DNA of 51,157 bases from Elusimicrobia bacterium GWA2_66_18 (lineage in GTDB: Bacteria > Elusimicrobiota > Elusimicrobia > UBA1565 > UBA9628): positions 106,434 to 157,590 of the forward strand of contig MGTX01000004.1 in NCBI GenBank assembly GCA_001799675.1, read 5' to 3'. Under the pieces are notes generated by a model. It was not told the DNA's origin. It saw only the letters and a program-made list of their open reading frames with translations, and did no database searches. The position numbers and the translations under genes were made by a program. Shown one piece after another: positions 1 to 9,060 of this stretch (position 1 is the stretch's first letter; every line of letters begins with the position of its first letter).

Positions 1-1
1 G

Positions 2-373
2 CCGCACGCAATGCGCATCATGCGCGAGATGCTGCAGCGCGATCCCGAGCCGACCCTGCGCATCAAGATCCTCGATCTCCTGGGCGACCGCCGCGGCCCG
101 GAAGTGCTGGAGGCCCTGGTCCGCTCGTTGAAGGACCAGGAACCCGAGGTTCGCATGGCCGCGCTTCGCTCCCTCGATAAGATCGGTGACTACTCGATCG
201 CCACCTCCATCGCCGGAGGCCCCCTGCGCGACCAAAACGAGGAGGTCCGCCTGCAGGCCATGAAGACCCTCAACAGCCTCCAGGAAAGGAGACAACAGGA
301 GATCGAGGCCGCCCGGCAGCGCTACGAAGAGGCGAAGGCCCAGGCCGCAGCGGCCGCGGCGCAGAAGAACTAA
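2..373 (+). CDS. HEAT-repeat protein, 5' end cut by window
   Basis: Partial gene: the frame is open to the left edge of the window, so the ATG at 11 is probably internal. The visible part holds about three HEAT-like helical repeats (pattern D..P.VR..AL..L..I.D), then a charged Glu/Arg/Gln helix that ends in an alanine run. The gene 3 bases downstream is a clear paralogue of the same layout with a membrane anchor; whether this copy also has one cannot be seen. HEAT repeats are protein-binding scaffolds. Its place just ahead of the MoxR/Bat cluster suggests co-transcription. No specific function can be assigned. Confidence 0.7.
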   Translation, partial: PHAMRIMREMLQRDPEPTLRIKILDLLGDRRGPEVLEALVRSLKDQEPEVRMAALRSLDKIGDYSIATSIAGGPLRDQNEEVRLQAMKTLNSLQERRQQEIEAARQRYEEAKAQAAAAAAQKN

Positions 374-376
374 CTC

Positions 377-982
377 ATGCCAAAAGTATTCGCCCTCGTC
401 GTCTTTCTGGCCTCCGCCGGCTTCCTGATGTATGAATACCTGCGCCCCGCGGCGCCTCCCCCGGCGCCGGCGGCGCCGCCAATCGTGGAACGAGAAGCGG
501 AGCCGGCTCCCTTATTCTCCGCCACAGAGATCGAGAAGATCCGGCAATCCCTGCGAGAACCTGACGCCGCGGTGCGGTGGGCCGCGGTCCAAGTCCTCTA
601 CAACATCCGAGACCCGCAGCTCGGCGCCCTGCTCGAGCGCATGATCGCCGACGACCAGGACGTGGAGATGCGCATCAAGATCGTCGGGCTCATGAAAGGC
701 CGCGAGGAATTGATGCGCCTGGGGGGGCTGGTCAAGGGTCTGCACGATGTGGACAAGGACGTGCGCATCGCCTCGCTCAACGCCCTGGGCGACATCGGCG
801 ACCCGTCGGTGTCCACCTGGGTGACGGCCCTGCTCAAGGACCCCGATCCCGAGGTCAAGATCACGGCACTGCAGACCCTCGGCCGCTTCCACGACAAGCG
901 CAAGGTCGAGTTCAGGATTCTAGTCGAGAAGCTCAAGAAGGACTACGAGGAGTCCCTGCGCCGGGCGGCCGCCCGGCGTTGA
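377..982 (+). CDS. membrane-anchored HEAT-repeat protein
   Basis: 201 aa. Residues 4-22 form one hydrophobic segment, followed by a Pro/Ala linker (about 25-40), which looks like an uncleaved signal anchor holding the rest outside the cytoplasmic membrane. From about residue 55 there are four to five HEAT-like repeats (for example DDQDVEMRIKIVGL and KDPDPEVKITALQTL) and a basic C-terminus. It is a paralogue of the preceding gene, 3 bases away, and lies 13 bases ahead of moxR. A scaffold role in the same envelope complex is an inference from position only. Confidence 0.75.
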   Translation: MPKVFALVVFLASAGFLMYEYLRPAAPPPAPAAPPIVEREAEPAPLFSATEIEKIRQSLREPDAAVRWAAVQVLYNIRDPQLGALLERMIADDQDVEMRIKIVGLMKGREELMRLGGLVKGLHDVDKDVRIASLNALGDIGDPSVSTWVTALLKDPDPEVKITALQTLGRFHDKRKVEFRILVEKLKKDYEESLRRAAARR

Positions 983-995
983 GGATTGAAACATC

Positions 996-1988
996 ATGGA
1001 ACACAGCGGCATTAAAGAAATCAATCGGAAAGTGACGGAGGAAAGCCTCTTCATCGCCGAGCTCAAGCGCGAGATGGGAAAGGTCATCGTGGGCCAAGAC
1101 GAGGTCCTAGAACGTCTCCTCGTCTGCCTCGTCGCCAACGGCCACGTCCTCCTGGAGGGCGTGCCGGGCCTAGCCAAGACCCTCATCATCAAGACCTTGA
1201 GCCAGTGCGTCAAGGCGACCTTCTCGCGCGTGCAATTCACGCCCGACCTCCTGCCCGCGGACCTGACGGGCACGCTGATCCTGGACCATCAGTCCTCCGA
1301 GTTCAAGCCGCGCCTGGGACCGATCTTCGCCAACCTCGTGCTGGCCGACGAGATCAACCGCGCCCCAGCCAAGGTCCAGAGCGCTCTCCTGGAAGCCATG
1401 CAAGAGCACTGCGTGACCATCGGGCCGGCGACGCACCGCCTGCCGGACCCCTTCCTGGTGCTGGCGACGCAGAACCCCATCGAGCAAGAGGGGACCTACC
1501 CCCTGCCCGAAGCCCAGGTGGACCGCTTCATGATGAAGATCCGCCTCGGCTACCCGAACAAGGCCGAGGAGAAGTCCATCCTGGAGCGAATGGCCGTGGC
1601 CAAGATTCCGGATTGCTCCGCGGTCACCTCCCCGGAGCAGATCCTGCGCGCGCGCCAGGTCGCGGCCTCCATCTACCTCGACGAGAAGATCAAGGACTAC
1701 ATCGTCGATCTGGTCTTCGCGACGCGCGAGCCCGAGAAGCATCGCATGTCCTCGCACAAGCACCTCATCGCCTATGGCGCAAGCCCCCGCGCGACCATCG
1801 CCCTGGCCCAGTCCGCCAAAGCCTACGCTTTCATCAACGGCCGCGGCTATGTGACGCCCGAGGACATCAAGGCGATCGGCCATGACGTCCTGCGCCACCG
1901 CATCCTCGTCAGCTACGAGGCCGAGGCGGAAAACGTGGACAGCGACCAGATCGTCCGCGCCCTCTTCGAGGCCGTCGACGTCCCCTGA
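996..1988 (+). CDS. moxR: MoxR-family AAA+ ATPase
   Basis: 330 aa, normal family length. Walker A is GVPGLAKT (55-62), Walker B with the family signature is LADEINRAP (about 113-121), the sensor-1 stretch LATQNPIEQEGTYPLPEAQ follows, and the C-terminal lid domain is complete. MoxR ATPases act as chaperone-like AAA+ machines that work with von Willebrand A (VWA) proteins. The next genes encode a DUF58 protein and two VWA proteins, the classical MoxR-DUF58-Bat arrangement. The gap to the DUF58 gene is about 100 bases and is mostly a long palindrome, unusual in an otherwise compact operon. Confidence 0.95.
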   Translation: MEHSGIKEINRKVTEESLFIAELKREMGKVIVGQDEVLERLLVCLVANGHVLLEGVPGLAKTLIIKTLSQCVKATFSRVQFTPDLLPADLTGTLILDHQSSEFKPRLGPIFANLVLADEINRAPAKVQSALLEAMQEHCVTIGPATHRLPDPFLVLATQNPIEQEGTYPLPEAQVDRFMMKIRLGYPNKAEEKSILERMAVAKIPDCSAVTSPEQILRARQVAASIYLDEKIKDYIVDLVFATREPEKHRMSSHKHLIAYGASPRATIALAQSAKAYAFINGRGYVTPEDIKAIGHDVLRHRILVSYEAEAENVDSDQIVRALFEAVDVP

Positions 1989-2013
1989 TGACGATGACAC
2001 GGACGATGACGGT

Positions 2014-2081
2014 GACGGGGTCAGGCTTTCAAATCTTTCAAATACTTGAGTATTTGAAAGATTTGAAAGCCTGACCCCGTC
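2014..2081. repeat. 33-bp-arm perfect palindrome between moxR and DUF58 gene
   Basis: Arms 2014-2046 and 2049-2081 are exact reverse complements around a 2-base centre. Each arm starts with a GGGGTCAGGC block and contains two tandem copies of CTTTCAAAT (2026-2034 and 2035-2043 in the left arm). RNA from here would fold into a very long hairpin between two operon genes, without a downstream T run. The GGGGTCAGG start is, from memory, like palindromes often linked to REP/RAYT-type or MITE elements. The stretch just before it (1987-2013) is a short GATGAC-type low-complexity run. Confidence 0.9.
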
Positions 2082-2091
2082 GTCCACCCAC

Positions 2092-2970
2092 ATGCTTCCG
2101 CAAGAGATCCTCGCGCAAGTCCGCCGCCTCGAGATCACCACGGGGCGCCTCGTCGCCGAGAGCTTCGCAGGCGACTATCTCAGCGTCTTCAAGGGGCGCG
2201 GAATGGAGTTCTCCGACGTGAGGGAGTACGCCCCCGGCGATGATCCGCGCGACATCGACCGGAACGTATCGGCGCGCGCGGGCAAGCCCTTCGTGCGCCG
2301 CTACGTCGAGGAGCGAGAGTTGACGGTCATCGTCGCGGTGGACCTCTCCGGCTCCCAGTCCTTCGGCACGGCAGATCGGCTCAAGCGCGACTCCGCCGTG
2401 GAGATCGGCGCCGCGGTGGCGTTCGCCGCCCTGCAGAACAACGACAAGGTCGGGCTGGCGCTGTTCACCGATGAGGTGGAGTTGTTCGTGCCGCCGCGCA
2501 AGGGCCGCCGCCACGCCCTGGCCGTGGTGCGGGAGATCCTGGCCTTCGAGCCCACGCGCAAGACCACGTCCCTAGGGGTCTCGCTCGAGCGTTTGGCGCG
2601 CATGCTCAAGCGCCGCTGCATCCTGGTCCTGGTCTCCGACTTCCGCGACCGCGGCTTCGAACGCGCCCTCAAGCTCTGCGCGGTCAAGCACGACCTCATC
2701 CCGGTCGTAATCGAGGACCCGCGCGAGGCGCGCCTACCCGCGGCGTCCGCCGTCCTGGAGGTCTTCGACCCGGAGACCGGCGCGCGCGAGTCCATCGACC
2801 TGCGCGCTCGAACCGCCGCGCTGGCGCGCGAGGAGGCCGAGCGGCGCGCTGGACTCCTCAAGACCTTCCGCGTCTGCGGCTTGGAACCCGTCATCTCACC
2901 CACCGACAAGCCCTCCATCGAGCCTCTCATCTCATTCTTCCGCCGCCGCGCCCGGAGGAGAGGCCGGTGA
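2092..2970 (+). CDS. DUF58 domain protein
   Basis: 292 aa. The N-terminal half carries the DUF58 signature (FKGRGMEFSDVREY followed by APGDDPRDIDRNVSARAGKP), then a VWA-like core beginning AVDLSGSQSF, with a DxSGS-type metal site. Members of this family accompany MoxR ATPases and Bat proteins and are thought to be part of the same envelope complex. The first ATG lies 10 bases after the palindrome; no strong ribosome-binding site is visible. The 3' end overlaps the next gene by GTGA. Confidence 0.93.
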   Translation: MLPQEILAQVRRLEITTGRLVAESFAGDYLSVFKGRGMEFSDVREYAPGDDPRDIDRNVSARAGKPFVRRYVEERELTVIVAVDLSGSQSFGTADRLKRDSAVEIGAAVAFAALQNNDKVGLALFTDEVELFVPPRKGRRHALAVVREILAFEPTRKTTSLGVSLERLARMLKRRCILVLVSDFRDRGFERALKLCAVKHDLIPVVIEDPREARLPAASAVLEVFDPETGARESIDLRARTAALAREEAERRAGLLKTFRVCGLEPVISPTDKPSIEPLISFFRRRARRRGR

Positions 2971-3842
2971 ACGCTCTCATAGTCCTGCTGCTCGCCGCGC
3001 CCGCCTGGGCGGCCCCGCCGACCTGGAGCGTGGCGGCGGCGACGAGCGCCGCCGTCGGCACGGAGACGACCGTCGCCTACCGCGTGTCGGTCCCGCCGGG
3101 CTCCAATCTGACTCCCAACGCGCTGGCTTCCTCGACGTCGGACTTCCTCGTGCTCCAGGCCGCGTTCGACCCGGCCGCCCAGGCCTGGCTCTGGACCCTC
3201 CTTCCCATCGGCGAGGGGCGGCTCTCCTTCACGTCTCGCTGGTCGCTCGGGGGCGAGTCAATCGAGGCCCCGCCCGTCGCCCTCACCGTGCGCACGCCCG
3301 ACGTGGCCCCGGAAGAGCAGCCAAGCGACATCAAGCCCCCGCGTACGGCCCGGCCCGCCCTCTGGCCGTGGCTGCTCGCGGCACTCCTGGCCGCGGGCGC
3401 GGTCCTTGCCTGGAAGCGCTGGAAGAACCGCGCGACACCCCTCGGCGCCGGCGCGCCCGCCGCCCCCGGGCCGAGCGCCGAGGAAAGAGCCCGACGGGCG
3501 CTGCAGGAGCTCGCGGCCTCGGGCCTCTGGGAGAAGGGAGAGCATGCGGCGTACTATCTATGGCTGACGGACCTCCTGCGCGAATATCTCGAGGCTCGCT
3601 ACGATGAGCCCGCGACCGCCATGACCAGCGGCGAGGTCGCAAGCTTAGTCCGGGGCCGCGAGGCCGACCTCCGGGTCGGCGCCACGGTGCGCACGGTGCT
3701 TCAGCGCGCCGACTTGGTCAAGTTCGCGCGCACGAAGCCAGATCCGGCCGAGGGGCCGCGGGACGCCGAGTTGGTCCTGGCGGTCGTGGATGCGACGACG
3801 CGCGCGCCGCTTGCCTCGCCTGCCGAGGAGACTGCCGCGTGA
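2967..3842 (+). CDS. Bat-cluster membrane protein, DUF4381-like
   Basis: 291 aa, GTG start in a GTGA overlap with the preceding stop. Residues 1-15 are a signal peptide (MNALIVLLLAAPAWA), a beta-rich exported domain follows to about 120, one transmembrane helix lies at about 131-149 (LWPWLLAALLAAGAVLAW), and the cytoplasmic tail (about 170-260) is helical with a YYLWLTDLLREYLEARY stretch. This layout is typical of the DUF4381/BatI-like proteins between DUF58 and BatA in MoxR-Bat clusters. Sequence-level assignment is weak; context is strong. Confidence 0.7.
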   Translation: MNALIVLLLAAPAWAAPPTWSVAAATSAAVGTETTVAYRVSVPPGSNLTPNALASSTSDFLVLQAAFDPAAQAWLWTLLPIGEGRLSFTSRWSLGGESIEAPPVALTVRTPDVAPEEQPSDIKPPRTARPALWPWLLAALLAAGAVLAWKRWKNRATPLGAGAPAAPGPSAEERARRALQELAASGLWEKGEHAAYYLWLTDLLREYLEARYDEPATAMTSGEVASLVRGREADLRVGATVRTVLQRADLVKFARTKPDPAEGPRDAELVLAVVDATTRAPLASPAEETAA

Positions 3843-4825
3843 GATTCGCCTGCCCCTGGGCGCTTGCCCTAGCACCCCTGGCCTGGGCCCTGGCCGTCGC
3901 CGCAGCCCGGCGGGGGCGGGCAGCGGCCATGGCCTATCCGGCGGGAGAGCGCTGCCGCGCCCTCGCCCCCACGCGCCGCGCGCGCGCGGCGCGCCTGGCG
4001 CCGTCCGTCCTCCTGGGCGCGGCGCTGACCCTGGCCGCCGTCGCGCTGGCCCGTCCCCAGCGCATCGCGGCGGTCTCCGGCGACGATGACCGCGGAGTGG
4101 ACATCATGCTCGCCGTGGATTCCTCCCTCTCCATGAACGCCATGGACTTCAAGCCCAGCCGTCTGGCCGTGGCCAGGGACATCGCGAAGGATTTCGTGCG
4201 CGGCCGCGTGTCCGACCGCATCGGACTGGTCACCTTCGGCGGCGCTCCTCTGCTGGCCTGCCCCGCGACGGTCGACTACGCCGCCCTCATCGAGCGCATC
4301 GACGAGCTCGAAGCCGGGATGACCCGGACCGACGGCACCGCTCTCGGGGACGGCCTGGCCTCGGCCGTGCGCCGCTTGCGCGAGGGCGCGGCCAAGAGCA
4401 AGGTGGTCGTACTGCTCACCGACGGACGCAGCAACACGGGCGCAGTGGACCCCCTCACCGCGGCCAAGGCCGCGGCCGCCCTCGGCGTGAAGGTTTACGC
4501 CATCGGCACGGCTGGGCGCGGCCCCGCCCTCATGCCCGTCGATGACCCGCGCCTCGGCCGGACCGTGGTCCAGATCAACGACGACCTCGACGAGGAGCTC
4601 CTGGCCGACATCGCCCGCATCACCGGGGCGAAGGCCTACCGGGCCAAGAACCGCGACGAGTTGGCCGACGTCTTCGCGCAGATCGACCGCCTGGAGAAAA
4701 GCGAGGTCCGCCGCCCCGACCTCGTCGCGGTCGCCGATCTCCACGCCTGGCCCCTCGGCTCGGCGCTCGTCCTCCTGCTCCTCGAAGCCGCGCTCGCGGC
4801 GACCGCCCTGCTGAGGTGGCCCTAA
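3839..4825 (+). CDS. batA: BatA-like VWA membrane protein
   Basis: 328 aa, GTG start overlapping the previous stop. Two hydrophobic segments (about 8-22 and 55-72) precede a VWA domain with a complete metal-ion-dependent adhesion site: DSSLSM, TDGTALGDG and LLTDGRSN. A final hydrophobic helix near 305-325 closes the protein. BatA/BatB are membrane proteins with the VWA domain exposed and are linked in other bacteria to aerotolerance and envelope stress. The gene ends in a TAATG overlap with the next one. Confidence 0.9.
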   Translation: MRFACPWALALAPLAWALAVAAARRGRAAAMAYPAGERCRALAPTRRARAARLAPSVLLGAALTLAAVALARPQRIAAVSGDDDRGVDIMLAVDSSLSMNAMDFKPSRLAVARDIAKDFVRGRVSDRIGLVTFGGAPLLACPATVDYAALIERIDELEAGMTRTDGTALGDGLASAVRRLREGAAKSKVVVLLTDGRSNTGAVDPLTAAKAAAALGVKVYAIGTAGRGPALMPVDDPRLGRTVVQINDDLDEELLADIARITGAKAYRAKNRDELADVFAQIDRLEKSEVRRPDLVAVADLHAWPLGSALVLLLLEAALAATALLRWP

Positions 4826-6504
4826 TGTTCAAGGACCCCTTCTGGCTGGCCCTCGCGTTGCCCGTCCTCGCCGCGGCCGCGGGCCTCTCCGCCTGGGCCG
4901 GAATGCTGCGCGCGCGCGTGGCCTCGGCCCTCGGCCGTCCCGAGACGCTGTCGCGCATCGTCGAGGGCGCCGCCGGGGACCGGCTACTGGCCGCCCGTTT
5001 GAGGTTGGCCGCCCTGGCGCTGCTCCTGGCCGCGCTCGCCGGGCCGCAGTGGGGCGTGGAACTCATGGAGACGCGCGGCTCCGCGCGCCAGGTGGTGGTG
5101 GCCGTGGACGTCTCTCTCTCCATGCTCGCCCAGGACGCCAAGCCGAGCCGCCTGGAACGCGCCAAGAAGTCCCTCTCGCTTCTGCTCGAATCCATGCGCG
5201 GGGAGCGCGTCGGAGTGGTCGCCTTCGCGGGCGCCGCCCATGTCGTTTGTCCCCTGACGCACGACGTGGAAGCCGCCAAGCAGATACTCGAAGCGCTCGA
5301 TGGCGGCGCGGTTCCCACGCCCGGGACCGAGATCGGCTCCGCCATCCGCGCCGCGTCCGCCATGGCCGGCCGCTTCACGGGCGCTAAGACCGTCGTCCTG
5401 CTGACCGATGGCGAGGACCACCGTTCCGATCCCCTCGGCGCCGCGCGCGAAGCGGCTGCGGCCGGGGTGCGCGTCTTCGCGGTGGGCATCGGCACGGCCG
5501 AGGGGGAGCCGATCCCTCTGGAGGGCGGGGGGTATAAGAAGGACCAGAAGGGGGGCACGGTGATCAGCCGCCTGGGCGAGGAGACCCTGGCCCGCGTCGC
5601 GCAAGCGACGGGAGGCGGCTACTACCGCTCCAGTCCCGGTATGGACGAGATCTCGGAAATCGTCGCCAAGATCAAGGCGGGAGATCCCTCACGAGGCTTG
5701 GCCGCTACGGCGGCGCGCTGGCGCGACCGCTACGCCTGGCCTCTGAGCCTGGCCTGCCTGCTCATATGCCTGGAGATGACGCTCCCGCTCCTGACTTTCA
5801 AGGTCCGCTTCAAGCGCGCCAGGCCCCTCCTGGCCGCGGCGCTCCTGCTGGCGGCCGCCTCGGCGCGAGCGGCCTTCCCCGAAGGAACCCTTCGCGAGGG
5901 GAACCGAAAATACCGGGCCGGCGAGTATGACCGGGCCCTCGAGCTCTACGGAGAGGCCTCCGGGCGCAAGCCTTCGGATCTCCGGCCCGTCTTCAACGCC
6001 GGCAACGCCCTCTTCCGCCTCGAACGCGACTCGGACGCGGCCGGCGCCTTCGACGCCGTAGCACGCAACCGCACCGCGCCGCGGGACCTGAGAGCCGATG
6101 CGCTCTACAACCTGGGCAACTCGCGACTGCGAGCCGGGGACTACGGCGGCGCGGCCGAAGCCTACCGGAGCTCCCTGGGGCTGGCGCCCTCGGACCCGGA
6201 CACCCGCCGCAACCTCGTCATCGCCCTCCACCATCTAAAGAACCCTCCGCCCAAGCAGGATAAGAAGGACGACAAGAAGAACCCTCCTCCCAAACCCGAG
6301 AACAAGGACAAAGGCGGCGAGGGGGGAGCGGACAAGCCGAACCAGCCGCCGCGCGCGCGGCCCCAGGACTCCATGTCGCGCGAGGACGCCGAGCGCGTCC
6401 TGCGCGCCGTCGCCGACCGCGAGAAGGCGGCGCGGCCCAGGTCCCCCGATGCCGCAAACGGGCGACGCACGCCCGCGCGCCCTCCGAGCGAGGAGGACTG
6501 GTGA
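4825..6504 (+). CDS. batB: BatB-BatC fusion (VWA plus TPR)
   Basis: 559 aa from the ATG that shares TAATG with the batA stop; a GTG at 4816 is a weaker alternative. Layout: N-terminal helices (about 1-20 and 50-70), VWA domain with DVSLSML, PGTEIGSA and LLTDGED, a membrane segment near 300-320, a second hydrophobic segment near 335-352, then TPR repeats (about 355-470), and a Pro/Lys linker ending in the DW tail common in BatC. In many genomes BatB and BatC are separate genes; here they are joined. Next gene starts in a GTGA overlap. Confidence 0.9.
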   Translation: MFKDPFWLALALPVLAAAAGLSAWAGMLRARVASALGRPETLSRIVEGAAGDRLLAARLRLAALALLLAALAGPQWGVELMETRGSARQVVVAVDVSLSMLAQDAKPSRLERAKKSLSLLLESMRGERVGVVAFAGAAHVVCPLTHDVEAAKQILEALDGGAVPTPGTEIGSAIRAASAMAGRFTGAKTVVLLTDGEDHRSDPLGAAREAAAAGVRVFAVGIGTAEGEPIPLEGGGYKKDQKGGTVISRLGEETLARVAQATGGGYYRSSPGMDEISEIVAKIKAGDPSRGLAATAARWRDRYAWPLSLACLLICLEMTLPLLTFKVRFKRARPLLAAALLLAAASARAAFPEGTLREGNRKYRAGEYDRALELYGEASGRKPSDLRPVFNAGNALFRLERDSDAAGAFDAVARNRTAPRDLRADALYNLGNSRLRAGDYGGAAEAYRSSLGLAPSDPDTRRNLVIALHHLKNPPPKQDKKDDKKNPPPKPENKDKGGEGGADKPNQPPRARPQDSMSREDAERVLRAVADREKAARPRSPDAANGRRTPARPPSEEDW

Positions 6505-8294
6505 GGGTCATCCTCCTGACGCCGATTCTCGCCGCGCTGGCCGCGGCGCCCGCGCGCGCGGTCGTCACCGTCGCCGCCGAACTGAGCCGTTCGCGCGTCG
6601 CCGTCGACGACCAACTGGTCCTCTCCGTCACGGTCACGGCGGACCAGTCATCTCTGCCCGCGCCCCAGCTTCCCCCGATGCCGAGCTTCAGCCTCTACGA
6701 GTCGGGCCGAAGCCAGAGCCTGTCCTTCGTCAACGGGAAGATGTCGGCCAGCGTGGTCTATACCTACGTATTGGCGCCCCGCGCCGTCGGCACGTTCACG
6801 ATCCCTCCCATCCGCGCTCCCGGAGCCGCGAAATCGACGGATCCCATCGACATCGAGGTCTTCAAGGGCGCGCCTCCGCCCGCGGCCCCCGCGCAGCCCG
6901 GACCGGCGCGCGGGCGGGCCTCCGGGAGAGGCGCTCGGCATCCGGACTTCTTCATCACCGCCTCCTTCGACCGGCCGCGCGCCTTCGTCAACCAGCAGGT
7001 GACGCTGAGCGTGCGCTTCCATTACGCGGCGCGCCTCCTCGGCGACTCGCATTACGACGCCCCGAAGCTCACCGGTTTCCTGAGCGAGGATCTCCCGCCG
7101 GTACGCGAAGGAAGCACGGAGATCGACGGCCGCTCCTACCTCTACTCCGAGATCAAGACCGCCCTCTTCCCGGTCCAGACCGGTCGGCTCGTCGTCGGCC
7201 CCGCCACCGTGCGCTGCCAGGTGCCGCGCGGCCTGCCCGAGCAGTTCCAGCCCGATTTCTTCGACCGCTTCTTTGCGATGAGCTCGCCCCAGACCCTCAC
7301 CCTGACCACGGAGCCTTTGGCCCTCGACGTTGAGCCCCTGCCGGCGGGGCGCCCCGACGAATTCACCGGCATCGTGGGTCGGATCACGGCCAAGGCTTCG
7401 GTGGACCGCGTGGAGGCCAAGGTCGGGGAGGCCGTGACCCTCACCGTCACGGTGGCGGGATCCGGAAACCTTAAGTCCGTGCCCGACCCCAAGCGCCCGG
7501 AACTTGCCGCGGTGCGCTTCTTCACGACGGAGAGCGCCGCGATCGTCGAGAAGAACTCCGACCGCATCGGCGGCTCGAAGACTTTTCGCACCGTCCTGGT
7601 GCCGCGCGTCTCGGGGGAACTCAGTCTGCCGCCGGTCGAGTTCTCTTATTTCGACCCGGAGACCAGGTCCTACCAGCGCGCCGCGACCGCTCCCGTCGTC
7701 CTGAACGTAGCGCCCGGCGCGCCGGGCGCCGGCGGCGCGGTCGCGTCCGAATCGGCCCCGAGCCTGACCACGATCGCCTCGGACATCCGCTACCTCAAGA
7801 CCCACCCCGAAAGCGCTCCGGTCTCCGCGGCGCTGGCCGCCTTCGCGGGGGCTGGACCGTGGCACGGCGCCCCTTGCGCCGTCCTCCTCTTCGCCGGGAC
7901 CGTCGCTTGGCGCAGGCGCATGCGCGACGCCGACCCGCGCGGCCGGCGCCTGCGGCAGGCCCTGCGCACGGCCTCGGCGCGCCTGCGCGAGGCGCAGGCC
8001 CTTCCTCCCGAGCAGACCGAGCGCGCCGCCGTCCTCATCGACGAGGCCCTGACGCTCTACGCGGCCGACAAGCTGGGGGTACCCGCGGGCGGACTCACGC
8101 TCAAGGCGGCGCTCGAGGGATTCAATGCCCTGCCCAAGCCGCCCTCCGCCGGAACGCTGGAACGATTGAAGGCGGCCTGGGAGGAAGCGGACCTGCGCCG
8201 CTTCGCCCCCGGAGCCGCGGGCGCCGGGGACCCGAAGCGCTTCGCCGCCGAGACCGCGGCCCTGCTGAAGTCCCTCGATGAGGAGGTCGGATGA
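6501..8294 (+). CDS. batD: BatD-like exported protein
   Basis: 597 aa, GTG start. Signal peptide at 1-20, then long beta-sandwich exported region (Ig-like BatD/oxygen-tolerance modules), one transmembrane helix near 450-470, and a cytoplasmic helical tail with a LIDEALTLYAADKLGVP stretch. Length and layout are usual for BatD. It is expected to sit in the cytoplasmic membrane and cooperate with BatA and BatB. It overlaps batB/C upstream and batE downstream (ATGA). Confidence 0.88.
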   Translation: MRVILLTPILAALAAAPARAVVTVAAELSRSRVAVDDQLVLSVTVTADQSSLPAPQLPPMPSFSLYESGRSQSLSFVNGKMSASVVYTYVLAPRAVGTFTIPPIRAPGAAKSTDPIDIEVFKGAPPPAAPAQPGPARGRASGRGARHPDFFITASFDRPRAFVNQQVTLSVRFHYAARLLGDSHYDAPKLTGFLSEDLPPVREGSTEIDGRSYLYSEIKTALFPVQTGRLVVGPATVRCQVPRGLPEQFQPDFFDRFFAMSSPQTLTLTTEPLALDVEPLPAGRPDEFTGIVGRITAKASVDRVEAKVGEAVTLTVTVAGSGNLKSVPDPKRPELAAVRFFTTESAAIVEKNSDRIGGSKTFRTVLVPRVSGELSLPPVEFSYFDPETRSYQRAATAPVVLNVAPGAPGAGGAVASESAPSLTTIASDIRYLKTHPESAPVSAALAAFAGAGPWHGAPCAVLLFAGTVAWRRRMRDADPRGRRLRQALRTASARLREAQALPPEQTERAAVLIDEALTLYAADKLGVPAGGLTLKAALEGFNALPKPPSAGTLERLKAAWEEADLRRFAPGAAGAGDPKRFAAETAALLKSLDEEVG

Positions 8295-9040
8295 GGGACT
8301 TCCTGAGCGTTCTCCTGCTTGGCCTGTCCTTGGCCGTCCCCGCCGCGGCCGGCGCCGACGCCGAGCAGGCGCGCAAGCTCTACGACGCCGGCAGACACGG
8401 CGAGGCGGCGCAGGCCTATGAGAGCCTCATCGCGGCCGCGCCGCGCGACGCCGCTCTGCACTATAACCTGGGCGGCGCCCTGTTCAAGGCCGGGCGGCTC
8501 GGCCGCGCGGTGGCCAGCTATGAGCGCGCCTTCGCGTTGGACCCGCGCGACCGCGACGCGCGCTACAACCTCGAGTTCGCCCTCCAGAGAGCCGGCGAAG
8601 AGTTCATCCCGTCCGGCACGCCGCCGTTCCTGTTCTGGGTCTTCACCGCGCTCTCGGAGCGCGAACTGGCCGGCCTGCATTGGCTGGCGGCCTGGGCGGC
8701 GCTCCTGCTGTGCGCCGCGCTGCTCCTCTGCGGCGAACCGCATCGCGAACCTCGTCGCGAGTCCCTGCGCCCCTGGACCGCGTTCGCCTTCGCGGCCTGG
8801 GCCGTCTTCGGCCTCTGGTGGGGGGGGCTGCGCGCGGTCCTGCCCCCCGACCGCGGCGTCATCGTCTCGCCTCACGCCGAGGTTCGCCATGGACCCGGAT
8901 CCGGCTTCGCCGTCGCCTTCACCGCACCCCAGGGGCGGCGAGTGCGCGTGCTGGGCGCCTCGGGAGCATGGCTGGAGGTGGGAGTGCTCAAGGAAGGCGC
9001 TCGCGGCTGGATCGAGGCTTCGGCGGTCGAGCGGCTCTAA
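8291..9040 (+). CDS. batE: BatE-like TPR and SH3 protein
   Basis: 249 aa in an ATGA overlap with batD. Signal peptide (1-18), two to three TPR motifs (about 24-105; for example ALHYNLGGALFKAGRLGRAV), two transmembrane helices (about 125-145 and 158-176), and a bacterial SH3-like domain from about 190 (VSPHAEVRHGPGSGF ... WLEVG ... GWIEASAVERL). This is the standard BatE plan. It is the last gene of the Bat operon; no clear terminator is visible before the convergent gene at 9061. Confidence 0.88.
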   Translation: MRDFLSVLLLGLSLAVPAAAGADAEQARKLYDAGRHGEAAQAYESLIAAAPRDAALHYNLGGALFKAGRLGRAVASYERAFALDPRDRDARYNLEFALQRAGEEFIPSGTPPFLFWVFTALSERELAGLHWLAAWAALLLCAALLLCGEPHREPRRESLRPWTAFAFAAWAVFGLWWGGLRAVLPPDRGVIVSPHAEVRHGPGSGFAVAFTAPQGRRVRVLGASGAWLEVGVLKEGARGWIEASAVERL

Positions 9041-9060
9041 CGGATCCTCTGGGTCCTGAT

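Noticed and set aside
2014..2081. Rho-independent terminator after moxR
   Set aside because: The stem is long and AT/GC mixed, no T run follows it, and the downstream genes belong to the same functional cluster.
1170..2141. Long open frame on the minus strand opposite moxR (and similar long frames opposite other genes, for example 23020-24381 and 34199-35188)
   Set aside because: High-GC DNA leaves the opposite frames open by chance; these products are Arg/Gly/Asp-rich, match no family, and lie opposite clearly recognised genes.
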